64,000 bases of DNA, from positions 14,734,854 through 14,798,853 of the forward strand of contig NC_045147.1 in the NCBI RefSeq assembly GCF_008831285.2. Direction: 5' to 3'. The position numbers and the translations under genes were made by a program. Origin of the DNA: Nymphaea colorata. Taxonomy: Eukaryota; Streptophyta; Magnoliopsida; Nymphaeales; Nymphaeaceae. The notes beneath the pieces are model-generated. The model was not told the DNA's origin and ran no database searches. It was given only the letters and a program-made list of their open reading frames with translations. Below, in pieces: positions 23,041-38,083 of the stretch (position 1 is its first letter; each line of letters begins with the position of its first letter).

Positions 23041-23493
23041 AGACGCAAACAGATCGCATCTTTTATCCTCGAGGGTGCTGGCGGAGCCTCTGTATCAATT
23101 CCATTATAGTGTATCCACGAACCAAAGGGAAAAGAAAAGGATGATGTTTTTCCCCAAAAGGGTGCAGTAGAACAGTTTATCTCAGATTCTCTTCTTGCAA
23201 CTCAGGCAGTTACCAAATTGATGTAAACATTGGAATTCCTTGTAAAATTTTATATCAACGGGTTGTAAGTTAATTATCAATTGTCGGCAAATGGGTGAGA
23301 ACATCAAATATAAGCACACTTGAGCAGATCTATACGTATCAACTGACTAGTTGGCATGTTCTTAGTCAAACTGTTGTGTAACATTGGATCCGTTTTTGTT
23401 TTTGATGCGAACGAAAACCGATGCTGATGCAACACAACGAACACATTTACTGACTTGCCAAAACCAAGACACACACCAAATGTGCCGCAACCA
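23041..23493. other. TAF2 3'-flanking copy and DRP4 copy 3 downstream DNA
   Basis: 23041-23380 matches 15660-16030. From about 23385 the sequence lies directly downstream of the DRP4 copy 3 stop and is probably its 3' untranslated region. No gene. Confidence 0.45.
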
Positions 23494-24131
23494 TCAGTCC
23501 TCCTCCTTTGTGGGAGCAGCAATGCGGTCCACTATGGACGATAGTGCATCCTTGGCCTCCCGGAGCAATTGATGCTCTCCTTAGGGCTGATGTACTCCAT
23601 GATCAACCCAGCGATCTGCTCGTAGATGTCCTCTGGCTGGCCGTGAACCGGCACTCTGGTTATGCCCGGGAGGTCGATCATGGTGAGGTCCGGCATGCCT
23701 CTCTTCCTCACCACCAAGGTCAAGGGGGTGTTGGATATGCTCTTCCCATCGCCTGCAACCTCTTCGGTGGCCACAACGATGTCATCTGCTATGTCCTCTT
23801 CGGAGGAACGGACGGACTTGCCTTGATATTCAAGGGTTAGCTCCGGATCCTCTTGCTGGTGGTTCTGCAGCCTCATGATGAGGGGCACCCTGGTGCAGAT
23901 GCCTTGTCCTCTGGGGAGGTTTATTCCTGCAAGCGACTCTAGCACGCTCGACTTGCCGCTGGACTGATCACCCACAACCACAATGGTAGGCAGCTGGATG
24001 CCTTCCTTCATCACGTTCAATCGCCGGAGCCGGTCGACGGCATCCAAAAGCGGGCGGATCCGCTTCTCGTAGGATGAAGCCAGGTGTGGCATATGTGCGA
24101 GTTTGGACTCCCCCTTGCAAGACTTGGCCAT
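23494..24131 (-). pseudogene. DRP4 copy 3, internally deleted
   Basis: From ATG 24131 the frame matches copies 1 and 2 for about 187 codons (P-loop GDQSSGKSS, DLPGITRVP, …ISPKESI). At about 23570 homology breaks. Beyond the break, a different frame of the same strand reads QLLREAKDALSSIVDRIAA and ends at TGA 23496-23494, which looks like the very end of a dynamin GED. The copy has therefore lost everything from mid G domain, including TKVD, to the last GED residues. The junction is out of frame: the G-domain frame reads 12 or so novel residues and stops at 23532. Leader and a weaker TATA-like box are retained. Confidence 0.85.
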
Positions 24132-24137
24132 CGGCGA

Positions 24138-24179
24138 CTAGTTGTAAAAATGGCGGCGACCAATGTAATGCAGGACCAT
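24138..24179 (-). promoter_or_regulatory. 13-codon upstream ORF in DRP4 copy 3 leader
   Basis: Reads MVLHYIGRRHFYN, one residue different from copies 1 and 2, and ends 6 nt before the start codon. A longer frame from ATG 24249 overlaps the DRP4 start out of frame in this copy because of a small leader deletion. Confidence 0.4.
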
Positions 24180-24279
24180 AGACGAGAGAGAGGGATAGTA
24201 GAAGATGACAGAGCACCAGAAGCAGCAGAGAAGGTGTGAATGGCAGCATGGGCGTCTGTCTTGTGATTATAAATATATA

Positions 24280-27200
24280 GAAGATTTTAGGAGGGAGGGA
24301 GGGAGGAAGAGATGCAGGCCTGTGGAGGGTGAAAGGTGTCCTACCTTAATGGCGGAAAGCGATGTGAATTGTGAAAGGCACCTTTACCAAGCTAGTCGTT
24401 TCGATTCACGATAGAAAATTTTGTGCGTGGAGAAATGAGAATCGTGCTAGTCGTTCTGATTCACGAGAGAAGGTTGCCTGCGGGGATAAATCGTGCGCCG
24501 TAAGGGAAGTATATTTTCTTAATTTATTAAAAATATATTCTTTCATAGTTTTTTTTTTTAAAAAAAAAAAAAACTTAATGAATGACAGCTCCTTTTACTG
24601 GTTTTTATGAACGAGAAAAGTATTTCATCTACCTGAGCTGTGAAGTTAACATGATTTTCTAATATATATACCCACCACCAAGAAAAAAGTGAGAGTAAGT
24701 TGAAAAAAAAATGTCTTAAAAGTGAGGAAATGGAAAGCAAAGAGGAAACATATGAATAAGCCTCCGAACGATTGTAAGAAGCTGCTGGAAAGCACGAGAA
24801 CCAGTCCTTTCTCATCCTTAAGCTTTTTAACTCAACGGGAACATCTTTTAACAGGGTTTAGGGTTTATGTGACCAACTTTAATGTTATCTTCTAAAAATT
24901 CACAACTAAATAGAAAACAAGCAATAAAAAGAAGAACATTTATGATTAATCAAATCACACGTAAACAAAGTCCTGCAGATGCGAGCATAAATAGAAGCTC
25001 GAGACGGCTGAATCGATCGATCGGGCCTTTGAAAAAGGATTGAACAATTTTAAATTTTAAGTTCAAAACGAGTACGATGCTTTCTCTGTCCGGAAAAAAC
25101 AGCCAAGGTCGGAAGTCGGCAAATTAAAGGAAGCAGGTCTCGATGGAATAAGAAGCGTGCGTGCTTGATTTTCAAGTGGGAAGTTCACGTACTTTCAGTA
25201 ACTTTTATTTTTCACATTTGTCATTTACTTGCTAACATTTGATACATTATCTCTAAAAGGAAACTCTCGTGAGAAATATAAGCCAGCTTATGCTAATAGG
25301 AATGTACAACGAGTTCGGTGGCCCATCTTTATGTGGGACCCACATTTAAAAGTGGGTGTCCGGCCGAGGGTCTGTCGTGCTTTAATTATCTATCATGTGC
25401 TCGGGCCCAAGCTGAACCAGGCAGTGCTGGCCCAGGCTCCGCCTGGGACTGGGCCTGGGCCTGGGCCTGGGCCACCAAAGTGGGTCCCTGGCTTACCCAC
25501 ATTATAAACAAACACCAAATTTTACTGCCTATATGAGATTCTCAATAATTTCACATCCCTTCTAATCTCGAACCTAAGACTATCAAAAGCATCCTACGAG
25601 TTTTCTTTTCTTTTTGTTTGTCCTTTTCAATATCACTGCATGTACCGATCAAGTTGGTTGAGAACCGAGGGTGTATTTCATTATCCATCATGTGATCTAA
25701 GGTCTTAGAATCCCAAAGTATTAAGATTTTAGGTTAAGTTATAATAAAGCCTGAAATCCTATGTTGGAAATATTCAAAGATCACACCATGCATTTGTAAA
25801 TCTTGCTTGTATCATGAAGGCGCACCCCTTCTTTTCTAACTTGAAAACCATGGGTTTGAAGCATAATTCTGATCTTACATATATGGTTCTAAGAACATAG
25901 AGTTTCTTAGGGCGAGGATTTAAGGCAGACCGCTTGGTAAATCAGATACTCGAATCTTAGATCCAAAGCAATCAAATACCCTATTTTGTTCTTTGACCGT
26001 CTCTCCGATTTCTTACACCAAGCAAATACTTCATGGTTGCATGATTTGTGTTGGAAGGTTTTAAAGAAGAAACAACTGGGGATGAAAATAGGAATCAAAA
26101 CGCATATAGAGCCTACTTAACAATTTCAACGAAACCTTATCCTTTTGTTTTCAATCATGTAATCCTGGACTCATTTGGCATTAAGAACACCGTGTTTTAT
26201 GAAAGAACACCTTGTAAGTGTTTTACGAATCTACCGCAGATTCATAGAACACCACATGTTGTTCCTAGAATTAAACTTTTGCTGCAAAAATAAGTCACCA
26301 GCGCGCATCATAACATCTTAAGATACTAAAAGCAAAGGATAAGAGAGTTTGGATGGAAGCTTGGGTTCTCCTTTCAAACAATTAAACAATTGTCCACCTC
26401 ACTCGAAAGAACCGGAATAAGGTTTGGGACCTTTCTTTTTAAAAGGCTTATCAATAATATCTGCGACTTGTGAACTGGAGGAGGTCATACGTTATCGAGC
26501 AATCACGGAGAAAGCGATAGTCAATTTCGACGTCCTTCTTTGATGATGGAAAACTAGATTTATTATCATGGCGATAAGTGGTCGGAGAAAATTAGTCATA
26601 CGTTGGCATGCTCACAGTGCCTCCACTTTCTCCTGCTCTTCGATACACGACTTTTCTCTTGCTCCCGCCACCCTCCGTCATGGTGCGACCAGTGACGGCG
26701 CGTCCTTTCCCTGGCCAGACAACAGTGTAGCGTATCGGCAGATACGTTTAATTTTGAAAATGTTTAAAAATGATGTAAATAATTTCTTAAAAAATAGAGA
26801 AAAATGAAATTCATATATGATCAGACTTGGATAAGAAGCCGACGCAAAATACATTGTGCGGCATAATAATCTACAAATTAATGGATCAAGGCCCATCAGT
26901 ACTCTCAGTTGCATGATAATGGAAGTACTATGGCAGCAACAGTACCCTTTACAAATTACAGATGGAGATAGGAATCCCCTACGTGTGAAACACATTAAAT
27001 TGTAACCAATACATCGTTTGGGGATAGGCACTTCTTTTTTCCTTTTAAAGAGGTCCTTTGATTACATCCGATTTTAAATAAATGCGTGGATATGATGTGG
27101 ATCTGAGAAGCCGTAAAGACTGAGCAGGCCCGAATCTGTATTGTATTTCGGAGGGGGATGGCGAAACTCACAAGGTGGAGGGTTAGTCAGTGGTTAGTTT

Positions 27201-28159
27201 TCATTTCCCATTTTTAGAAGATCAACTTGGTGTAGCGAACATAAGAGTGGGTGCATATTTTTGAGAAAAATAAACCCCCAAGGCAGCAGAAGAAACGCTG
27301 GGCTTGGGATCGTCTGGATCAAAGAATATTGGAGGATGGACGAGACACTAATAAGGTCAGACCACAATTTTGACTTGGAAAAAATATGTTCCGCATGAGA
27401 TTTTGTGAACTTATAATTCAGTTTGTGGGATGGCTGATAATTAGTTTATGTCATTCACATATTAACTCAAGCAGATATATAAAAAAAAATATATAATCTG
27501 ATTAAACAATAAGATCAGATTCAGATTCAGATTCAAATCAAATTTAGTTTTAAATAAATATCTTACGTCCAATGCCTTGCATTTTGGAAGTCGGCCTCAT
27601 TCGGTTTAAAACTCAGATTCAGATTTGGATGGCAATTTAAAAATTGAAATCATAGTCAGGTTATGATAACAGATTTTCATATTCGGATATGGCTTTTTTT
27701 TTTTTCGTTCATATTCAAATTTGAATTAATTAACAATAGATATGCTTTAGTGCATAGCCAATTCAAATCTTATAGTTTCACTTAATCTTGTAAAAAGGTC
27801 TTTCCTATATATAAGGAGAAGGGCCCTCGATCTACGTGGTTAACTTCACTCCAACCAAAATTGATTAGAGTTGAAGAATGTTTTAGTCATTCTTGAAATT
27901 AAAAGAAATTTGATTTCAATAAGTTCACTAACAAGAGACTTACCAATTGATTTCTATTTTTCACATTTAAGCATGGGAAGATGAAGCGAGTGATAGCTGA
28001 AGGACGTCATCAAAAGTGATTTTTATGTACTTGAAGCAAGAATAAAGAAGGCCTGCTTTTCAAACCATCAAAACATAGTCGGTTTAGAGATATGATACAG
28101 AAGGCTAGCTCATGTTAACTATGAGATTTCTGAACAGAAAAAAACAAATATGTAGTTTG
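24280..28159. other. Gene-free region with duplicated pieces
   Basis: 24280-24600 resembles the upstream DNA of the other DRP4 copies. A run of four GGGCCT-type hexamers lies at about 25445-25472. 26600-26710 belongs to the repeat also at 4550 and 28910. 26700-27360 is a shortened copy of 33860-35400, the DNA upstream of the aldose 1-epimerase gene. 27500-27780 is rich in GATTCAGATTC-like repeats. No gene is supported. Confidence 0.5.
26700..27360 (+). repeat. Partial copy of the aldose 1-epimerase upstream region
   Basis: Matches 33860-34220 (GTATCGGCAGATACGTTTAAT, …TGCGGCATAATAATCTA) and then 35140-35400 (CAAGGCAGCAGAAGAAACGC…, ACACTAATAAGGTCAG) by eye. The intervening DNA is missing and the copy ends about 180 bp short of the epimerase start codon, so no coding sequence was carried. 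Confidence 0.7.
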
Positions 28160-28660
28160 AATGTTAAAGAGCACAATGTATTTGTTGGATGTTCTATGGC
28201 AAAATCCTCTCGTTTATCATTCTTTATAAACAAGAGACACAATCTTTTGACATACTCCTCTGTGATTTATGGGGAGCGTCACCAATAGTTTCAGTACAAG
28301 GGATGAGATACTATACAATTTTTGTTGATGATTCCACAAAATATTATGCCTTGTTTTGAGAAATTTATTACATACATAAAGAATCAGTTTAATAAAATAA
28401 TCAAAATCTTTCATTCAGAAGGTGGAACAAAATTTGATAACAATAAGAATATAATGTCTTGCCATACACGCCAGAGTAGAATGAGCAAGGCTGAAAGAAA
28501 ACATTAAATTGTTCCCTAGCTAGGCCTAACAATGATATTCTATGTTAATCTACCCCCAAAGCATTGGGTGGATGCATTTAATGCTGTTGGTTGGGTTTAT
28601 AACAAAATTCCTACAACACTCTTAAATATAAAATCAACTTATGAGAAGCTGTCAGGCATG
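28160..28660 (+). pseudogene. Decayed copia integrase fragment
   Basis: Broken frames read DLWGASPIVSVQGMRYYTIF, then an AERKH-type motif near 28490 and KHWVDAFNAVGWVYNKIPTT near 28555-28615. These are integrase-core signatures of Ty1/copia elements, interrupted by several stops and shifts. The sequence differs from the element at 9733-15419, so it is a separate and older family. No LTRs recognised. Confidence 0.7.
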
Positions 28661-32717
<4,057 letters not shown>

Positions 32718-33233
32718 ATGGAGAAGAAGGGTGGTAAGCAATCGGAATGCCCAATCGCTCTGGGTGATCACTACGACGTCCTGGAGGAGGTCTTCAAGCA
32801 CCTCGACGCGCGTTCCCTCTGCATTGCAGCCTGCGTTTGCAAGCAGTGGAAGCTCATCTGCGCCCACGACAGAACCTGGGAGCACCTCTGCAACCGACTT
32901 GCCCCCGCCGCTGCCACCACCGTCTCCGCTTTCACCACCAACCAAATCCGGTCAGTCGTCGTCGCCATGGGCGGCTTCCGCCGCCTTTACCTCATGTGTA
33001 TCCGGCCCCTGTTCGAGCGCCTGCGGCCTCCGCCTGGACGCAGCTCCGGCGCCGGAAAATGGACGAGAGAGCAAGCGCAGCTGTCTCTCTCGCTCTTTTC
33101 GATCGATTGTTACGAGAGACTCGGTTCCGAATTGAGTGAATCGGGTTCCACGTCCCCATCTCTGTCCTTGAGATTCCTTTCCAAATTGCAGTGTGAATCC
33201 GGTGGTATATGCTGCGCCGGTCCAAGTTTGTAA
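32718..33233 (+). CDS. F-box protein, SLEEPY/SNEEZY (GID2)-like
   Basis: Single exon, 171 residues from ATG 32718. An F-box spans about residues 18-58 (DVLEEVFKHLDARSLCIAAC, VCKQW, TWEHLC). After it come the family marks GGFRRLYLMCIRPL and LSLSLFSIDCYERLG, which I associate with SLY1/SNE/GID2 proteins. Such proteins are substrate receptors of SCF ubiquitin ligases that target DELLA repressors in gibberellin signalling, in the nucleus. The open frame extends upstream to 32511, but that extension is basic, low-complexity and unlike an F-box N-terminus, so I prefer the internal ATG. The residues after YERLG (SELSESGSTS… to the stop) are a variable tail. Assignment to SNE rather than SLY1 is not certain. 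Confidence 0.78.
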   Translation: MEKKGGKQSECPIALGDHYDVLEEVFKHLDARSLCIAACVCKQWKLICAHDRTWEHLCNRLAPAAATTVSAFTTNQIRSVVVAMGGFRRLYLMCIRPLFERLRPPPGRSSGAGKWTREQAQLSLSLFSIDCYERLGSELSESGSTSPSLSLRFLSKLQCESGGICCAGPSL

Positions 33234-35582
33234 GTGGTAATATGTAACCTAAAAATTCTCTTTCTTTTTCTTCTTTTGTTTGGAACACAAAAGTTGCACT
33301 GTGATGACTTGAGATAGGACACTGAGAGAGGAAAGATCTTCAACGGCCAATCTTCTCCTGTTCATAACGAGAAAACACATTATGGGCATTCACTAAGATG
33401 CATTTGCAGTGGACTAAAACTTCTTAGTTAATTGATATTATAATTCCTTGGAGTTAAGTTGATGTAAGCTTGGTTAAGTATCCCTTACATTTGAACTTTT
33501 AACTGCTTCTAGCCTGTCAACGGGAAATTCATTTTACATTGTTCCTTCATTCATCAGGAGATCAGGGCGCTCCAGTAACATTGATCCCCTTATATATATA
33601 TATATATATATATTCATGCATCTGTCATGTTGGACTGTGAAGAGAAGAGGGTGAGGAGCTGATGACAGAGGTCCCCAGGAGCAGAGTTCTGCATTCGGGA
33701 GTGGCAAATTCTATTCACGTGAACTCTTCAGACCCGAATATGAAATCTCCCGGACGAATCCATATCATTGCTTTATGGTAAATTTCGGATGCCTTTTGTT
33801 CTAAACCACAAAAGCCAACGACGTCGAGTCCATGCAAATTTATTGCTTCTGTTCTTTCCCTGAGCAAACAACAGTGTGCGTACAATAGTGGGCCCAACCA
33901 ATACTTGCATCGCTCGAGTATCGGTTTGATCACCGATGCAGCTAGCGTATCGGCAGATACGTTTAATTTCGAAAATTTTTAAAAATGATGTAAATGATTT
34001 CTGAAGAAATAGAAAAAAAAATCCTATGTGATCAGACTTGCATCGTATCGATAAGAAGCCGATGCAACATCTATTGTGCGGCATAATAATCTATAATAAA
34101 TTAATTGACCAAGGGCAGAATTTGAGTTCATTCCATCAGTGATCACTCTCAGTTGCATGATAATGGTAGTACTAGGGCAGCTGCAGTACCCTTTACGAAT
34201 TAGAGGGTAAAGATGGAGAGGGCTTGCCCTTGGGATCTCCTACATTGAGGCTTTCTGGTGCGCAACAAAAGGTTGAAGCTTTCGGTGTCTAGAAGTGCCA
34301 CTTTTGATCTATTTTGGCTTGTATGTCGGTGACCCTCATTTTGGGACAAAGAGTGTGAAAGAAAAATTCAAACATGATCCTTTACTAATCTCCACTCTGA
34401 CCATTGCACCAACCTCATTGAGAATCCCAAGGAGAGACTTTACATTTAAGAAAATGAATGGAAAAAACTTGAAAAAATTCAAACATCTTTGAGAAGAGAT
34501 AGATATAGACGTAGGAATTTGTCGAACGAATTGCACTCCTTCATATACGTCAGGTGTTCGTTGATGAAAAGGGGTTGAGGAAAGCTTGAACTCAATTCCT
34601 ACAGTGATGGATATAAGCACATTCAAAATTCTTAGGGAGTTATACATTTGTGTATTGACAAGACTGTTCACTATTTCTTGAAGTTCGATCTCTCCCTCGG
34701 ATAAACCATATAGTCAAGAAAAACCATAAACAAAAATAGAAGAGCTTGCCTTACCCATAAGAAAATATTTAGTAGTAGCCTCATTAGAGTGTACATCTCT
34801 CTTTGTATATCCAGATAATACGTAGGAGCTGAAACATTTTGGAGCTACAAAAATAGTTATTAAATTGTTAGCACCACTTCAACTTGTCCCTTAAAAGAAA
34901 AAAAAACATGGCTTTCCTAAATCACTACTTTAGCTAAGGATACAGGTAGATTAGATATGTTCGATTGCCAATCCCATTGTGAGGTCTTTTCTGGTTTGAA
35001 TTCAAATAGAATTCAGAGCAAATTCAGACCGTGCAGTTCCATTCTAAGATCCAACAAAGATCCGAGCCAATTACATGTAAATGTCAAAAAAGGTCTCAGT
35101 CCGGGTCCGATGCTAAATCACATTCCACAACCATAAAGGCTGAGCACGCCGGAATCTGTACGGTCAACATAGTTTAACATCTTTTGTTCAGAGGGGGATA
35201 GTGAAACTCACAAGATGGGTAGTTAGTTTTCATTTCTCATTTTTAGAACATCAACTTAGTGTCACATAAATGATAAAGCCGTATTTGGATGGAATATTTC
35301 AACAAAAACAAACCCCCAAGGCATCAGAGGAAACGCTGGGCTTGGGATCTCCTGGATCAAAGAATGTTGGAGGATGGACGACACTAATAAGGTCAGGCAC
35401 GGTGCAGAGCCACGAGAGAGGAAGAGAAATGTCAACGCCACGTGTAAACAAGTCCACCCGGATTCTCTGCTTCGAGAATCGGGATTTTGATATATCTACA
35501 GTTTTCCCTAAGGGAGAGCCCCTCTCTCTCTCCCGTCTTCTTTTAGTTCTTCTGCAAGTTCGTTCCTGCAAAGAGAGCGTGG
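33234..35582. other. Intergenic DNA between F-box and aldose 1-epimerase genes
   Basis: 33550-33700 repeats 16030-16340, with a (TA)n tract at about 33590-33613. 33860-34220 and 35140-35400 were copied to 26700-27360. No other gene is supported. The last 200 bp include a G-box and a CT-rich leader. Confidence 0.5.
35439..35444 (+). promoter_or_regulatory. G-box (CACGTG)
   Basis: CACGTG 139 nt upstream of the aldose 1-epimerase start, in the context GCCACGTGTAA. G-boxes bind bZIP and bHLH factors in light, stress and ABA responses. It lies just outside the part copied to 26700-27360. Confidence 0.4.
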
Positions 35583-38083
35583 ATGGCTTTCTCTCCCACG
35601 CTGGAAATCTTCGAGCTGAGCAATGGCACCCTCCAAATGAAGGTCTCAAACTGGGGGGCTACCATCACTTCGCTCCTCGTGCCCGATTCGAAAGGTTCCC
35701 CCACCTTCTCTCTCTCCCTCGCTGTTTCTCTCTCTCTCTCTCACATTCCTGTTTTCGTCTTTTTAGGCAATATGGCTGATGTGGTTCTTGGATTCGATTC
35801 CCTGGAGCCTTATATTGTACGATCTTTCCTCCAAATCTCTTTTCTATTTCTCTCCGTGCATGAAGTTAGTGCTTCATTTGTCTAAAGTGTGTAAAAACCG
35901 GAACCAATTTGCCATTGTCTCCATCTTTGATTCGTCTGTTTTGGGCATGTCTTGATCTCATGCTATGCTGATTAAAGGAAGAAGCATCAGCTGACTTTCT
36001 TTCTTAGTTCAACATTAAAGTGAAGTTTGGTCCTGCCCACCTCTTCAAGGAAGTGGATAGTTCGTAACATATTCCGGTTTATGTGGATAAAGGGGCACGT
36101 CCATGCATATAATTGTGTTGGGGATCTAGGAAAAATGGAAGCAGTTTGATCTTTAGATACACAGGGAGCTGCACATGTTCAATGTCTCTGAATTTATCTC
36201 AACTTGATTATAGCTAAAATCTCTCTTCTGTCCATGTTATGTTAACTTCTTTTGGGGGGGGGGGCTTATGTGCTTAGAATGGTTCTTCACCATACTTCGG
36301 TTGCATTGTGGGAAGAGTCGCAAACCGGATCAAGGAAGGAAAGTTCACTCTCGACGGGAATCACTATAGTCTGCCCATCAACAATCCTCCAAACAGTCTT
36401 CATGGTAATCAGTTTTGCAATTTTACTTGATTCCTTTTTTTCTTGTTTAGAGTGTGCTATTCTTCGCTGCTGGCAGATATTTTAGTTTGGCAAATGAGTT
36501 ATCTTATTCAATTCTTTATCTTGGTGCAATCTTGCTGTTTTATCTCTGGTGTCACTATTAAGAATAATTTTCGATGTTCCTGCCTTCTCAATGGGGTTTT
36601 CTTCCTAAAATTTTTTTATATAAGATGGATGGTTTTGGCTGTGCCAAAAAAATCTTTTTACTCGAGATCTTCGAAGTTTAAGCTAGGGAAATATAGCGCA
36701 AACTTGTGTTGTTCCCGGAAGGAATTGCGAGAATTATTATCTATAGTGGGAAACTTGTGTAGAAGTTTTTAAAGTGTCAATAAAGCAGAGAGCCTTAGAA
36801 GCCAGAAATTTTTTAACTAAAATTATGAAAATAAACCAACTTGATTTTTTATGGCAGTATCAGGATTTTATCACTGAGATACTTTCTGGTCATCAGTTTG
36901 AAATTAGTATCTGCTGCGTGCATTGGTGTTGTAAGTTCTCTAGAATTTCCACATATACACGCACAAAATCAATCAAAGATTCAGACGTGAAAATTGCTTA
37001 GTCTACTTGCTGTTCCAATGAGGTGAACTACCTGATGTGCTCTAGAGATTCCACGTATGTGCACATAAGATGTGAAAAGTTGCTTAGTATGCTTACTATT
37101 CCGAGAACATGAACTATGTATGTTGTGTAACCAAAAGTATATACAGATTTAAGCCTCTCTGATTTACATTTTTCTTTTCTTGTACCGTGTCAAACACCTT
37201 TATGTTCCCTGTTCTATTAGGAGGAGAAAAGGGTTTTGATAAAGTAGTATGGGAGGTGGTCGAACAGAAATCAGGTGATGAACCCTCCATTACATTCAAA
37301 TATTATAGTCAAGATGGCGAGCAAGGTATTTTCCTGTTCCCTGCATTTTGTCCAACTTGACACCAACTTGTTAGGAGCTTCCTCAATATCTGATATTAAG
37401 AAACAAAATTTTGGCTGTAACCTATTGCATGGGATCGTGATGCTTCTGTAGGCTACCCTGGCGATCTCATTGTAAGTGCCAAATACACACTTGTTGGGAA
37501 GACAACATTGAGGCTGGATATGGAAGCAGTTCCACAAAACAAAGCTACTCCAGTAAATTTAGCTCAGCATACTTATTGGAACTTAGCTGGTCATAATTCG
37601 GGAGACATTTTGGGCCACCATGTTCAGATATTGTCATCTCATATAACTCCAGTAGATGAGTATACAGTCCCCACAGGTGAGATCATGCCGGTTGAAGGTT
37701 CTCCTTTTGATTTGAGGGATGAGAAAAAGATTGGGAGTGTAATCAGTCAGGTTCCTGGTGGTTATGATGTTAATTATGTGCTTGACTGTGGTGAAGAGAA
37801 GTCTGGCTTGAAGCATGCTGCTAAAGTCAAAGACCCATTGAGCTCAAGGGTGCTCAACATATGGACCAGCGCTCCAGGTGTTCAGTTTTACACGGGAAAT
37901 TATGTTAATGGAGTTGTTGGTAAGGGTGGTTATGTTTATCAAAAGCATGCTGGACTGTGTTTGGAGACGCAAGGATTTCCAAATGCCATAAACCAGCCGA
38001 ACTTCCCATCTGTTGTGGTCAAGCCTGGAGAGAAGTACAATCACTCTATGCTGTTTGAGTTTTCAGTGGAACAACAGCTGTAG
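35583..38083 (+). CDS. Aldose 1-epimerase (galactose mutarotase)
   Basis: Five exons: 35583-35694, 35767-35816, 36278-36404, 37221-37325 and 37452-38083, all GT-AG with consistent phases, giving 341 residues, the usual length. The enzyme interconverts alpha and beta anomers of galactose and glucose. The family marks are all present: VGRVANRI with the substrate-binding Arg, [10 protein letters not shown] with its His, QHTYWNL carrying the catalytic His, DVNYVLD with the sugar-binding Asp and [11 protein letters not shown] carrying the catalytic Glu. There is no signal peptide, so the protein is probably cytosolic. The start at 35583 begins the conserved beta strand ([19 protein letters not shown]). 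Exon 2 is only 50 nt, easily missed. A G-box lies upstream. Nothing is broken. Confidence 0.93.

Noticed and set aside
24855..24868. Telomere-like motif GTTTAGGGTTT
   Set aside because: A single short match, common as a promoter telo-box or by chance; no tandem array.
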